A stretch of DNA of 64,000 nt from Zoogloea sp041911615. GTDB lineage: Bacteria > Pseudomonadota > Gammaproteobacteria > Burkholderiales > Rhodocyclaceae. The position numbers and the translations under genes were made by a program. Shown here piece by piece: positions 30,057 to 40,048 of the stretch. How positions within the stretch are numbered: position 1 is the stretch's first letter; each line of letters starts with the position of its first letter. The notes under the pieces were generated by a model. That model saw nothing but the letters and a program-made list of their open reading frames with translations, did not search any database and had not been told where the DNA came from. The stretch lies in contig NZ_JAYROR010000001.1 in NCBI RefSeq assembly GCF_041911615.1, positions 22,032 to 86,031 of the forward strand, read 5' to 3'.

Positions 30057-32408
30057 ATGCGCTGGGTCCTCTACCCCCTTGCCGTTCTTCTCGGCCTCGT
30101 TGCCGTCGGCGTTGCGATCGTCGCCATCGCCGTCGCCTTCGCCTGGCCCACGCTCCCCTCGCTGGAAGCCCTGACCGACTACCACCCGAAGATTCCGCTG
30201 CGGGTCTATACCGCCGACGGCGCCCTGATCGGCGAGTACGGCGAGGAGCGCCGCGCCGTCGTGCACATCCAGGACGTGCCCCCGGTACTCAAGCACGCCA
30301 TCCTCGCCGCCGAGGACGACCGCTTCTACCAGCACTCCGGCGTCGACTTCCTCGGCATCCTGCGCGCCGCCGGCGCCAACCTCGCCACCGGCGGCAAGCG
30401 CCAGGGCGCCTCGACGATCACCATGCAGGTGGCGCGCAACTTCTTCCTGACCCGCGAGAAGACGATCTCCCGCAAGCTGTACGAAATCCTCCTGGCCTTC
30501 AAAATCGAGCAGAACCTGACCAAGGACCAGATTCTCGAGGTGTATATCAACCAGATCTTCCTTGGCCGGCGCGCCTACGGCTTCGCCGTCGCGTCGCAGA
30601 CTTACTTCAACAAGCCGCTGCGCGACCTAACCATCGCCGAAGCCGCGATGCTCGCCGGTCTCCCCAAGGCGCCGTCGGCCTACAATCCGATCGTCAATCC
30701 CAAGCGCGCCGCGCTGCGCCAGCAATACGTGCTGCGCCGGATGACCGAACTCGGCTTCATCACCCCGGCCGAACAGCAGCAGGCGATCGACACTCCGCTC
30801 AAGGTCGCCACCGGCAGCACGAGCAGCAGCACCGCCGATTTCGGCAGCGGCGCCGACTACGTCGCCGAGATGGCGCGCCAGATCGCCTACGAGCAATACC
30901 GCGAAGAAGCCTACACCCGCGGCATCAAGGTCATCACCACGATCAACAAGGCCGAACAGGACGCCGCTTACCGCGCCCTGCGCCGCGGCATCATGGATTA
31001 CGACCGCCGCCACGGCTACCGCGGCGCCGAGAGCTACATCGACCCGGCGCGCACCAACCCCGAACAGACCGAGTCGCTCGACGAACTCCTGGCCGACACG
31101 CCCGATTACGACGACATGCTGGCCGCGATCGTCACCAAGGTGGGCGGCGGCGTGGTCACGGTCTACCGCTACGGCGAAACCATCAGGATCAGCGGCGAAG
31201 GCGTGCGCTTTGCATCCGCCATGCTCGGCGACAAGGCGCCACCCAACAAGCGTATCCGCCCCGGCGCCGTGATCCGCATCACGCGCGCAGACAACCACTG
31301 GGAGATCACCCAGCTACCCGAAGTGGAAGGCGCGCTCGCCGCCGCCGACCCCCGCACAGGCGCCATTCGGGCGCTGGTCGGCGGCTTCGACTTCAATCGC
31401 AACAAGTTCAACCACGTCACCCAGGCATGGCGCCAGCCGGGCTCCAGCTTCAAGCCCTTCATCTACTCCGCCGCCTTCGAGAAGGGTTACGGCCCCAACA
31501 GCGTGGTGGATGACTCCCCCCTGTCCTTCCCCGCCGGCGAGACCGGCAGCCAGGCCTGGGAACCCAAGAACTACGACGGTCGCTACGACGGCCCGATCTC
31601 GCTGCGCACCGCGCTGGCCCGCTCCAAGAACATGGTGTCGATCCGCCTGCTCAAGTCGATCGGCCCGCGCTATGGCCAGGACTACATCACCAAGTTCGGC
31701 TTCGACGCCGAACGCCACCCGCCCTATCTCACCATGGCCCTCGGTGCCGGCTCGGTCACCCCCTGGCAGATGCTGCGCGGCTACGCGGTGTTCGCCAACG
31801 GCGGCTACCGGATCGAACCGTATCTCGTGAAGGAAATCCGCGACGAGGCCGGCAACGTGCTCGCCCGCGTAGACCCACCGGTGGCCGGAGAAACCGCCGA
31901 ACGGGCCATCGACGAGCGCAACGCCTACCTGATGGATTCGATCATGAAGGACGTGGTGCGCCGCGGCACCGCCACCAAGGCGCTGGCGCTCAAGCGCGGC
32001 GACCTCGCCGGCAAGACCGGCACCACCAACGAGTACGTGGACGCCTGGTTCTGCGGCTACCAACCCACCGTGGTGGCCGTCGCCTGGATCGGTTTCGACC
32101 AGCCGAAGAAGCTCGGCAGCGGCGAAACCGGTGGCGCCGCTGCCCTGCCGATGTGGATCAACTACATGCGCAAGGCCCTCGAGGGCGTCCCCGAATCCTA
32201 CCCGACCGCACCGGCGGGCCTGATCCGCGTCCAACCCGCAGGCAGCCCCACCGAAGAGATGATCTACAAGGAAAATCTCCCGGCCGTGCCGCCCGAAGCG
32301 CCGCACGAACCCGCCAGCAACACCCCGGCGGACGAAGCACCGACCCCGGCCGCCGCACCGGCAGCGCCGGCCGCAGCCGCGCCGCCGGCGCCACCGCCCG
32401 CCGACTGA
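30057..32408 (+). CDS. mrcA: Penicillin-binding protein 1A (class A, bifunctional)
   Basis: PBP1A polymerises glycan strands and cross-links peptides in the periplasm. The 783-residue protein has one N-terminal membrane anchor (LYPLAVLLGLVAVGVAIVAI), a GT51 domain with EDDRFYQHSGVDF, an OB-like insert (about 315-420) and a transpeptidase domain. The latter has SSFK (nucleophile Ser), SKN and KTGT motifs. The C-terminal 50 residues are Pro/Ala-rich and disordered. The ATG at 30057 is preferred to an upstream in-frame TTG at 30039 because it leads straight into the anchor. Divergent from pilM. Confidence 0.96.
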   Translation: MRWVLYPLAVLLGLVAVGVAIVAIAVAFAWPTLPSLEALTDYHPKIPLRVYTADGALIGEYGEERRAVVHIQDVPPVLKHAILAAEDDRFYQHSGVDFLGILRAAGANLATGGKRQGASTITMQVARNFFLTREKTISRKLYEILLAFKIEQNLTKDQILEVYINQIFLGRRAYGFAVASQTYFNKPLRDLTIAEAAMLAGLPKAPSAYNPIVNPKRAALRQQYVLRRMTELGFITPAEQQQAIDTPLKVATGSTSSSTADFGSGADYVAEMARQIAYEQYREEAYTRGIKVITTINKAEQDAAYRALRRGIMDYDRRHGYRGAESYIDPARTNPEQTESLDELLADTPDYDDMLAAIVTKVGGGVVTVYRYGETIRISGEGVRFASAMLGDKAPPNKRIRPGAVIRITRADNHWEITQLPEVEGALAAADPRTGAIRALVGGFDFNRNKFNHVTQAWRQPGSSFKPFIYSAAFEKGYGPNSVVDDSPLSFPAGETGSQAWEPKNYDGRYDGPISLRTALARSKNMVSIRLLKSIGPRYGQDYITKFGFDAERHPPYLTMALGAGSVTPWQMLRGYAVFANGGYRIEPYLVKEIRDEAGNVLARVDPPVAGETAERAIDERNAYLMDSIMKDVVRRGTATKALALKRGDLAGKTGTTNEYVDAWFCGYQPTVVAVAWIGFDQPKKLGSGETGGAAALPMWINYMRKALEGVPESYPTAPAGLIRVQPAGSPTEEMIYKENLPAVPPEAPHEPASNTPADEAPTPAAAPAAPAAAAPPAPPPAD

Positions 32409-32422
32409 AACGCCGCAGCCGG

Positions 32423-32743
32423 TCAGCCCGCCAGGCTGACCGGCTCGCCCGCCTGCTCGGACATGCAGCGGGACAGCACCGCGTAGAAATCCGCGCCGTC
32501 CCGCGTCCCCAGCCAGCGCCCGCCCTCCGGGCGAAAGTGGAACCCACCCGACTTGGCGGCCAGCCAGATCTCCCGCGCCGCCGTGTGGCGATTGACGATG
32601 ATCTTGCTGCCGTTGTCGAATTCCAGCTCGACGATCCCGCCCGGCTTCAGCTCGTAGTCGAAATCCAGCCCACAGCCGTCCAGCAGTCCTTCGAGACGCG
32701 CCAGTTCGGCGTCCGCCAGTGCGTTGAAATCTGCTTCATCCAT
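32423..32743 (-). CDS. cyaY: Frataxin-like iron-sulfur assembly regulator CyaY
   Basis: CyaY binds iron and the cysteine desulfurase IscS and tunes Fe-S cluster assembly. The 106-residue product has the acidic first helix (MDEADFNALADAELARLEGL) and the strand motif GSKIIVNRHTAAREIWLA with the conserved WLA and GGFHF. The ATG at 32743 has AGGGG-type bases upstream and fits the family length; the in-frame extension to 32818 would run into the lptM promoter. It diverges from lptM-lysA with a 47-bp gap. Confidence 0.94.
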   Translation of the reverse strand: MDEADFNALADAELARLEGLLDGCGLDFDYELKPGGIVELEFDNGSKIIVNRHTAAREIWLAAKSGGFHFRPEGGRWLGTRDGADFYAVLSRCMSEQAGEPVSLAG

Positions 32744-32790
32744 CGCCTTACCCCTTGATCTGTTAACATTCCCGCTTTTGCGCGGAATCC

Positions 32791-32994
32791 ATGCGAACCA
32801 TCGCCATTGCAGCCGCAACCTGCGGCGCGATCCTGCTGGCCGGCTGCGGCATCAAGGGGCCGCTGTTCATCCCGCAGCCCCCCAAGCCGGTCACCCGGCC
32901 CGCCACCACGCCGACGCCCGCGCAAGCCCCGGCCACCAGCCCGGCACCGGGCGCCGATCATAACAAACCCGCCACCCAGGACTCTCTCCCATGA
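32791..32994 (+). CDS. lptM: LPS-assembly lipoprotein LptM (YifL family)
   Basis: LptM is a very small lipoprotein that helps mature the LptDE translocon. The 67-residue product has a signal ending in AILLAGC (Cys19), followed by the signature GIKGPLFIPQP and a Pro/Thr/Ala-rich tail. Its stop overlaps the lysA ATG by four bases, the usual lptM-lysA pairing in proteobacteria. Confidence 0.92.
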   Translation: MRTIAIAAATCGAILLAGCGIKGPLFIPQPPKPVTRPATTPTPAQAPATSPAPGADHNKPATQDSLP

Positions 32995-34253
32995 CGACCG
33001 CCCTGCCCGTGCCGACGCTTGCCGCCGGCCCCACCGGCCTGACCCTCGAAGGGGTCGCCCTCGCAGACATTGCCGCCCAATTCGGCACCCCCACCTACGT
33101 CTATTCCCGCGCCGCGCTGACCCAGGCCTTCGACGCCTACCAGCGCGCCCTCGGTCTGCGCAAGTCGCTGGTGTGCTACTCCGTCAAGGCCAACTCCAGC
33201 CTTGGCGTGCTGTCGGTATTCGCCAAGCTGGGCTCCGGCTTCGACGTCGTCTCCGGCGGCGAACTGGCCCGCGTGCTGGCCGCCGGCGGCGATGCTGGCA
33301 AGGTGATCTTCTCCGGCGTCGGCAAGACCGCCGCCGAGATGCGCTTCGCCCTGGACGCCGGCATCGGCTGCTTCAACGTGGAATCCGCCGCCGAACTCGA
33401 CCGCCTCGCCGAGGTGGCCGCCAGCATGGGCAAGCGCGCGCCCATCTCCTTCCGCGTCAATCCGGACGTCAATCCCAACACCCACCCGTACATCTCCACC
33501 GGCCTGCGCAGCAACAAGTTCGGCGTGGCCTTCGACGAGGCCCTCGACCTGTACCGCAAGGCCGCCACGCTGCCGAGCATCGAGATCTCCGGCATCGACT
33601 GCCACATCGGCTCCCAGCTCCTCGACCCGGCCCCCATGACCGAAGCCGCCGAGAAGATCCTCGGCCTGGTGGACCAGCTCGGCCGCGAAGGCATCAAGCT
33701 CGACCACATCGACCTGGGCGGCGGCCTCGGCATCCGCTACCGGGACGAGGAACCGCCCACCCCCAGCACCTACCTCAAGCCGCTGCTGGACTGCTTCGCC
33801 GGTCGCGACGAGGCCCTGTGCTTCGAACCCGGCCGCTCCCTGGTGGGCAATGCAGGCCTGCTTCTGACCCGCATCGAATACCTCAAGCCGGGCATCGAGA
33901 AGAACTTCGCCATCATCGACGCCGCCATGAACGATCTGGTCCGTCCGGCCCTCTACGACGCCTACCACGAGATCGTCGCCGTCGCACCGCGCGACCTGCC
34001 CGCCACCCGCTACGAAGTGGTCGGCCCGATCTGCGAGAGCGGCGATTTCCTCGGCCACGACCGCGACCTCTCGGTCGAGACCGGCGACCTGCTGGCGATC
34101 CTCTCGGCCGGCGCCTACGGCATGACGATGAGCTCCAACTACAACACCCGCCCGCGCGCCGCCGAGGTGCTGGTGGATGGCAGCGACGTCCACGTCATCC
34201 GCGAGCGCGAGACGCTCGAACACCTCCTGAAGGGCGAACGCCCGCTGCCCTGA
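32991..34253 (+). CDS. lysA: Diaminopimelate decarboxylase
   Basis: LysA decarboxylates meso-diaminopimelate to lysine using PLP. The 420-residue protein is a fold-III barrel: Lys66 in YSVKANSS is the PLP Schiff-base residue, HIGSQL and DLGGGLGIRY bind phosphate, and CESGDFLGHDR carries the cross-active-site Cys. Length and motifs are standard. It is coupled to lptM; the RND operon starts 22 bp later and may be co-transcribed. Confidence 0.97.
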   Translation: MTTALPVPTLAAGPTGLTLEGVALADIAAQFGTPTYVYSRAALTQAFDAYQRALGLRKSLVCYSVKANSSLGVLSVFAKLGSGFDVVSGGELARVLAAGGDAGKVIFSGVGKTAAEMRFALDAGIGCFNVESAAELDRLAEVAASMGKRAPISFRVNPDVNPNTHPYISTGLRSNKFGVAFDEALDLYRKAATLPSIEISGIDCHIGSQLLDPAPMTEAAEKILGLVDQLGREGIKLDHIDLGGGLGIRYRDEEPPTPSTYLKPLLDCFAGRDEALCFEPGRSLVGNAGLLLTRIEYLKPGIEKNFAIIDAAMNDLVRPALYDAYHEIVAVAPRDLPATRYEVVGPICESGDFLGHDRDLSVETGDLLAILSAGAYGMTMSSNYNTRPRAAEVLVDGSDVHVIRERETLEHLLKGERPLP

Positions 34254-34275
34254 CCGCCACCCGACGCCGCCCGCC

Positions 34276-35400
34276 ATGCATCCCGCCTCCCGCCTCGCCC
34301 TGCTCCTCGCCCTTGGACTCGCCGGCTGCGGCGGGAAGCCCGACGGCGCCGCCACCGGCAAGCCCGCCGGCCCGCCGGCCACGCCGATCACCGTCTTCAA
34401 GGCCGCCAGCGTGCCCCTCGACGTGACCGAGGACACCCTCGGCACCCTCGAAGCGCTGATCGACCCGAAGATCGGCGCCGAAGTCGCCGGCCGGGTGGTG
34501 TCGGTCAGCGCCCACAGCGGCGATCGGGTGAAGAAGGGCCAGCGCCTCGCCGAGCTCGATCCCACCGACTTCCAGATCCAGGGGCAGACCGACGCCGCCG
34601 AGATCAACCGCCTCGAAGCGCTCGTCGCCCAGGCCGAGCGCTTCGCCGAGCGCCAGCAGAACCTCGTCGACAAGGGCTTCATCTCCCGCAACGGCGCCGA
34701 CGACGCCCTCGCCCAGCGCGACGCGCTGCGCGCCCAGCTCGCCACCGCCCGCGCCCGCAGCCACGCCAGCCGCGCCAACCTGGGCCGCACGCAGGTCGTC
34801 GCCCCGGTCGACGGCATCGTCGAGACCCAGATCGTCTCCCCCGGCGACTATGTCAAGGTCGGCGATCCGCTGTTCCGCCTCGTCTCCAACCGCGTGCTGC
34901 GCGCCCACCTGCCCTTCCCGGAATCCGCCGCCGCACGCATCCGCCCCGGTCAGCCGGTGCGCCTCGGGCTGCCACACCTGCCGGGCACCGTGATCGAGGG
35001 CACCGTCGAGGACGTGAAGCCCACGATCAACGATCTCTCCCGCGCCATCGACGTGCAGGTGCGCCTCGACAACGACGGCAGCCTGCTCTCGGGCGGCACC
35101 GTCAACGCCGCCATCGTCACCGGCCGCAAGCCCGCCGCGGTGGTGGTGCCCGAGCAGAGCGTGGTGCTGCGCCCCGCCGGCAAGGTGGTGTACGTGATCG
35201 CCGACGGCAAGGCGAAGCAGCGCGTCATCGAAACCGGCGTCAAACGCGACGGCCGCATCGAGATCGTCAAGGGCCTCACCGACGGCGAGACCATCGCCGA
35301 GGACGGCGCCGGCTTCCTCACCGACGGCGCTGCGGTCAGCGTCAAGACGCCTGCCTCCGCCAAGCCCGTCGCCCAACCCGCCGCTGCCGCCAAGCCATGA
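34276..35400 (+). CDS. RND efflux periplasmic adaptor (lipoprotein)
   Basis: Membrane fusion proteins bridge an RND pump to an outer-membrane channel. The 374-residue product has a lipoprotein signal (LLLALGLAGC, Cys18), a biotinyl-lipoyl half (EALIDPKIGAEVAGRVVSVS in part), a coiled-coil hairpin (about 105-165), the second lipoyl half (VVAPVDGIVETQIVSPGD) and beta-barrel domains. An Ala/Pro tail ends it. It overlaps the pump gene by four bases. No outer-membrane factor gene is in the window. The substrate is not predictable. Confidence 0.93.
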   Translation: MHPASRLALLLALGLAGCGGKPDGAATGKPAGPPATPITVFKAASVPLDVTEDTLGTLEALIDPKIGAEVAGRVVSVSAHSGDRVKKGQRLAELDPTDFQIQGQTDAAEINRLEALVAQAERFAERQQNLVDKGFISRNGADDALAQRDALRAQLATARARSHASRANLGRTQVVAPVDGIVETQIVSPGDYVKVGDPLFRLVSNRVLRAHLPFPESAAARIRPGQPVRLGLPHLPGTVIEGTVEDVKPTINDLSRAIDVQVRLDNDGSLLSGGTVNAAIVTGRKPAAVVVPEQSVVLRPAGKVVYVIADGKAKQRVIETGVKRDGRIEIVKGLTDGETIAEDGAGFLTDGAAVSVKTPASAKPVAQPAAAAKP

Positions 35401-38400
35401 CCCTGCCCGAGCTTTCCATCAAGCGCCACGTGCTGGCGTGGATGATGAGCGCCGTGCTGGTGCTCGTCGGCGTCATCGGCTACCAGCGGGTCGGCATGGA
35501 CCGCTACCCGTACATCGAATTCCCGGTCATCTCGATCACCACCACGCTGAAGGGCGCCAACCCCGACATCGTCGACTCGAGCATCACCAACATCATCGAA
35601 TCGGCGGTCAACAGCGTGCCGGGCATCGAGCACGTGCAGTCCACCTCGTCGCCGGGCGTATCCACCGTCAACATCACCTTCTCGCTCGAGAAGAAGGTGG
35701 ACGTGGCCTTCAACGAGGTCCAGTCCAAGGTCAACCAGGTGCTGCGCCGCCTGCCCAAAGATGTGGACCCGCCGGTGGTGGCCAAGGTCGAGACCAACGC
35801 CCAGCCGGTGATGTGGCTCGCGCTGCAGGGCGACCGCACGCAGCAGCAGCTCAACCAGTACGCCATCAACACCCTTAAAAAGCGCCTCGAGACCATCGAC
35901 GGCGTGGGCGAGGTGCGCCTGGGCGGACGGCGCGACCGCACGATCCGCGTGAACCTGCGGCCCGACCGGATGGCCGCCCACAAGATCACCGCCCAGGACA
36001 TCACCGACGCCTTCGCCAAGGAACACGTGCAGCTCGCCGGCGGCTTCGTGGTCGGCAAGACCACCGAGAGCCTGGTCAAGCTCGACCTGGAATTCCACCA
36101 GGTCGAGGAACTGCGCGACCTCGTCCTCACCAGCCGAGAAAAGGCCCCGGTGCGTCTGGGCGACGTGGCCGACATCGAGGACGGACTCACCGACAACCGC
36201 CAGCTAGCCCGCTTCAACGGCAAGACCACGGTGGGCCTCGGCATGGTCAAGATCGCCAACGCCAACACCGTGGCGATCACCGAGCGCATCCAGGAACGCC
36301 TCGACAAGGATCTGCGCCCGATGCTGCCGCCGGGCATGACGCTCTCCGTCGTCTCCAACGACGCGGTGTTCATCCTCGAGATCGTCGATTCGCTGAAAGA
36401 ACACCTGATCGAGGGCACCCTGCTGGCCGCGCTGGTGGTGTGGGTCTTCCTGCGCTCGGTGCGCTCCACGCTGATCATCTCGCTGGCGATTCCGGTGTCG
36501 CTGATGGGCGCCATCGCGGTGATCTACTTCGCCGGCTTCACCCTCAACTCGCTCACCATGCTGGCCCTGCTGCTGCTCATCGGGGTGGTGGTGGACGATG
36601 CGATCGTGGTGCTCGAGAACATCTTCCGTCACCGGGAAGCGCTCGATCCCGACCCCGTCTCGGCGGCGGTCAATGGCAGCAACGAAGTGGTCTTCGCGGT
36701 GATGGCGGCGACCCTGTCGCTGGTGTGCATCTTCGCGCCGGTGGCCTTCATCTCGGGGATCATCGGGCAGTTCTTCCGCAGCTTTGCGCTGGTGGTCACC
36801 TTCGGCGTGCTGGTGTCGCTGTTCGTCTCGCTCACCCTCACGCCGATGCTGTGCTCGCGCTACCTCAAGGTCGAGAAGCAGCACGGCCCTGTGTATCGCT
36901 TCTTCGATCGGGTCTTCGAGCGAATGGATGCGCTCTACGTGCGCCTGCTCGACGGCGCCCTGACCCATCGCCTGTGGGTGCTGTTGGCCACGGTGCTGGT
37001 GGTCGGATCAAGTGCCTTCTTCTTTGGCGCGGTGGGCAAGGCCTTCGCGCCGGACCAGGACGAAGGACGCTTCCTGGTCTCGCTGCGCACCCCGCTCGGA
37101 TCGAGCATCGACTACACCGACGCCAAGCTGAAGGAGGTGGAAGTCATCCTCAACCGCCATCCGGAGATCCGCACCGAGTTCTCGCTGATCGGGCTCGGCG
37201 CGGCCGGGCAGGTCAATCAGGGCACGGTGGTGGTGCGCATGGCGCCGCGCGAGGAGCGCAGCGTCAAGCAGCAGGACGTGATCCCGCAGCTGCGCCAGGA
37301 GTTCGCCCAGGTGGCCGGCGCGCGGGTGTTCGCCGCGCCCTACCCGATGGTTCAGGGCCAACGCGGCGAGCCGCTGCAGTTCGTGCTCACCGGCGACAAC
37401 CTCGACGAACTGGGCCGCCACGCCCAGGCCCTGCAGAAGAAGCTCACCAGCGTTCCCGGCATCGGGCGCATGGACACCGATCTGCAACTCGATCTGCCCC
37501 AGCTCATCTTCGCCCCCGACCGCCTGCGCATCGCCGACGCCGGTCTCACCACCCAGGACGTGGCCCAGGCCATCAACATGCTCACCGGCGGCGTGGACAT
37601 CGCCAAGTACAACGACGAGCCCGGCGACGGCCAGCGCTACGACATCCGCGTGAAGGCCGTCGAGGGCAGCTTCACCCAGCCGGCCGACCTGTCGAAGATC
37701 TTCCTGCGCAACAAGGCCGGCGAGATGGTGCGCCTCGACAGCGTGGCGAGCTTCCGCGAAGCCCTCGGCCCCGCCATCGTCGGGCGCTTCGACCTGCAAT
37801 ACGCCGCCACCTTCTTCGCCTCGCCGACGATCCCGCTGGCCGAGGCCGTCGAACGGGTCAAGGCCACCGCCGCCGAACTGCTGCCCACCGGCTACCAGGT
37901 CAAGATGATCGGCCAGGCCGAGGAGTTCGGCAAAACCCAGAAGTACATGAGCTTCACCTTCCTGCTGGCGATGACGCTGCTCTACATGGTGCTGGCGAGC
38001 CAGTTCAACAGCTTCCTGCAGCCGGCCATCGTCATGCTGGCCCAACCGCTGGCCATCGTCGGCGGCGTGGCGGCCCTGTGGCTCACCGGCCAGACCCTCA
38101 ACATCTACTCGATGATCGGTCTGGTGCTGCTGATCGGCCTGGTCGCCAAGAACTCGATCCTGCTCGTCGACCTCACCAACCAACGGCGCGCCGATGGCCT
38201 GCGGGTGGACGCTGCGCTGCGCGACGCCTGCCCGATCCGGATGCGCCCGGTACTGATGACCTCGCTCACCGTGATCCTCGCCCTCGCCCCCGCCGCGGCC
38301 GGCTTCGGCGCCGGCAACGAGACCAACCAGCCGCTGGCCATCGCGGTGATCGGCGGCATGATCAGCTCGACCCTGCTGACCCTGGTGGTGGTGCCGGCGG

Positions 38401-38450
38401 TGTATTCGCTGATCGAAGGCTGGCGCGAGCGCCGCCGCGTGGCCCCGTAG
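35397..38450 (+). CDS. RND efflux transporter permease (HAE-type)
   Basis: The 1017-residue protein has the RND plan: membrane segment 1 (AWMMSAVLVLVGVIGY), a large periplasmic porter loop, segments 2-6, a second loop and segments 8-12. The segment-4 region reads LLLLIGVVVDDAIVVLENIFRHRE, with the paired Asp residues of the proton relay. It exports drugs, dyes or metabolites by proton antiport with the adaptor just upstream. No regulator gene lies next to it, so expression control is not evident. Confidence 0.95.
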   Translation: MTLPELSIKRHVLAWMMSAVLVLVGVIGYQRVGMDRYPYIEFPVISITTTLKGANPDIVDSSITNIIESAVNSVPGIEHVQSTSSPGVSTVNITFSLEKKVDVAFNEVQSKVNQVLRRLPKDVDPPVVAKVETNAQPVMWLALQGDRTQQQLNQYAINTLKKRLETIDGVGEVRLGGRRDRTIRVNLRPDRMAAHKITAQDITDAFAKEHVQLAGGFVVGKTTESLVKLDLEFHQVEELRDLVLTSREKAPVRLGDVADIEDGLTDNRQLARFNGKTTVGLGMVKIANANTVAITERIQERLDKDLRPMLPPGMTLSVVSNDAVFILEIVDSLKEHLIEGTLLAALVVWVFLRSVRSTLIISLAIPVSLMGAIAVIYFAGFTLNSLTMLALLLLIGVVVDDAIVVLENIFRHREALDPDPVSAAVNGSNEVVFAVMAATLSLVCIFAPVAFISGIIGQFFRSFALVVTFGVLVSLFVSLTLTPMLCSRYLKVEKQHGPVYRFFDRVFERMDALYVRLLDGALTHRLWVLLATVLVVGSSAFFFGAVGKAFAPDQDEGRFLVSLRTPLGSSIDYTDAKLKEVEVILNRHPEIRTEFSLIGLGAAGQVNQGTVVVRMAPREERSVKQQDVIPQLRQEFAQVAGARVFAAPYPMVQGQRGEPLQFVLTGDNLDELGRHAQALQKKLTSVPGIGRMDTDLQLDLPQLIFAPDRLRIADAGLTTQDVAQAINMLTGGVDIAKYNDEPGDGQRYDIRVKAVEGSFTQPADLSKIFLRNKAGEMVRLDSVASFREALGPAIVGRFDLQYAATFFASPTIPLAEAVERVKATAAELLPTGYQVKMIGQAEEFGKTQKYMSFTFLLAMTLLYMVLASQFNSFLQPAIVMLAQPLAIVGGVAALWLTGQTLNIYSMIGLVLLIGLVAKNSILLVDLTNQRRADGLRVDAALRDACPIRMRPVLMTSLTVILALAPAAAGFGAGNETNQPLAIAVIGGMISSTLLTLVVVPAVYSLIEGWRERRRVAP

Positions 38451-38520
38451 GGGCGGATCGAACGCGCCCGCGATGCGGGAGCCCCGCGCCGGACGGCACG
38501 GGCAGGAAAGCGGGAAGCGG

Positions 38521-40020
38521 TCAGCCCAGCGGCGTGACGGCCCCACGAGCCGCCGGCGTATCGAGCCAACGCTGCAGGATGCGGTAGGTATCCAGATCGA
38601 AGCGGCGCGCCGGCATCGCCTCGCGCAACGCAGCCAGCTCGGTCTCGTCGCAGACACTGCCGAGCAGGCACCAGCGGTCCACCACATGCACCGCGCTGCG
38701 GCCGGTATCGGCGTGATGTTCGCGGATCGCCACCGGACCGGACCACGGCCAGCGGCGCAGGCGCAGGCTCTCGAGCACCTTGAGCAGGCGCTCGTCGTGC
38801 GCCTGGGGGGACTCTTTGCCGCAGCAGATGCCGGCGCAGCGCTTCATCTGGTGCGCCATGCAGGCACCGTCGCCCCACGGCTCGGTGCCGATGCGACGCG
38901 GGCACAGCTTGTAGAGCGTGGCCAGCTCGCGCAATGCGTTGTCGGCTTCCTTCTTGTTGCGAAAGGCGCCGTACACCGCCCCCCAATCGGCCGGATCGGC
39001 CCCGTTGAGGGGTTCGCGGACCAGCACCGGACCGCGCTTGCGGGCCGGATCGAAGCGCAGCCCGAACACGGCGTCGGTCTCCCGCAGCTGGCGGTTCTCG
39101 GTGGGCTTGCGCTCCTTGACGAGGCGCGCCTCGAGCAGCAACGCCCCCAGCTCGCCGGCGGTGGGCAGCCATTCGACGCGGCGCACCTGCTGGGCGAGCT
39201 TGGCTTCCTTGCTGCTGCGGTGGTCGGCCGAGAAATGGCTCATCACCCGCGAGCGCAGACTGACGCTCTTGCCGATGTAGATCGGCAGCTCATTCTCGCC
39301 GAAGAAGAGGTACACGCCCGGGCACTCCGGCAGGCCTTCGAGCACGCCCTCGGGCAGGCCGACCGGCCGGCTCGGGGCCTTCATCGCCTTGGCCACCGCC
39401 ATGCCGAGGATCTCGGGCGGAAATTCGTCGGCGACGATGCCGGCAAACTGCAGCAACGCCTCGGTGTCGCCCATCGCCCGGTGGCGCGCCGAGCAGGTGA
39501 GGCCGTGGCGGGCGATCAGCGCGTCGAGGCCGTGACGGTGGTGCTGCGGGTACAGCGCCCGCGACAGCTTGACGGTGCACAGCACCGGCGCGTCGAACCC
39601 CTCGCCGATGCGCGAGAACTCGTTCTTGATGAAGCCGTAGTCGAAGCGCGCGTTGTGGGCGACGAAAACGCAATCGGCGAGCAGGGCCCGCACGCCGTCG
39701 GCCAGCTCGGCGAAGGCCGGCGCGCCGGCCACCATCGCGTCGGTGATGCCGGTGAAGCTCTGGATCGTCGGCGGGATCGGCATGCCGGGGTTGACCAGGC
39801 TCGACCAGCGTTCGACGAGCCGCCCGTCCTCGACCCGCAGGATGGCGATTTCGGTGACCCGGTCTACGACCGGATTGGCGCCGGTGGTTTCGACGTCGAT
39901 GAAGGCGAGTTTGGGCGCGAACACGGTGGGCGTGGAGCAGGAAGGATCGAACCCGTCGGCCGGCGTGAAACCGGCCCGTCCGGGGCGGCGGACCGTCGCG
40001 GGCCCGCCGCTGGCGGCCAC
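38521..40020 (-). CDS. Fusion of DnaQ-type 3'-5' exonuclease and GIY-YIG (UvrC/Cho-like) nuclease
   Basis: The ~499-residue protein joins two nuclease domains. Residues ~35-200 are a DEDDh exonuclease: FIDVETTG (ExoI), HNARFDYGF (ExoII) and HRAMGDTEALL (ExoIII). Residues ~225-310 are a GIY-YIG domain: CPGVYLFFGE...PIYIGKSVSLRSRV. Cys residues near 390-415 (CPRR, CAGICCGK) resemble the UvrC/Cho Cys cluster. Cho-like nucleases make the 3' incision in nucleotide excision repair; the fused exonuclease could process the product. Both candidate starts are GTG (40020 and 39924); the shorter one begins (V)FAPKLAFIDVETTG and neither has a clear ribosome site, so the first 32 residues are uncertain. 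Confidence 0.88.
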   Translation of the reverse strand: MAASGGPATVRRPGRAGFTPADGFDPSCSTPTVFAPKLAFIDVETTGANPVVDRVTEIAILRVEDGRLVERWSSLVNPGMPIPPTIQSFTGITDAMVAGAPAFAELADGVRALLADCVFVAHNARFDYGFIKNEFSRIGEGFDAPVLCTVKLSRALYPQHHRHGLDALIARHGLTCSARHRAMGDTEALLQFAGIVADEFPPEILGMAVAKAMKAPSRPVGLPEGVLEGLPECPGVYLFFGENELPIYIGKSVSLRSRVMSHFSADHRSSKEAKLAQQVRRVEWLPTAGELGALLLEARLVKERKPTENRQLRETDAVFGLRFDPARKRGPVLVREPLNGADPADWGAVYGAFRNKKEADNALRELATLYKLCPRRIGTEPWGDGACMAHQMKRCAGICCGKESPQAHDERLLKVLESLRLRRWPWSGPVAIREHHADTGRSAVHVVDRWCLLGSVCDETELAALREAMPARRFDLDTYRILQRWLDTPAARGAVTPLG

Positions 40021-40048
40021 CGGGACGGCACGCCGGGGCGAGCGGGAC

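Noticed and set aside
34276..38450. Heavy-metal RND pump
   Set aside because: Segment-4 region with paired Asp and the drug-type N-terminus suit the HAE group better, and no metal-binding motif was seen in the adaptor; the substrate is left open.
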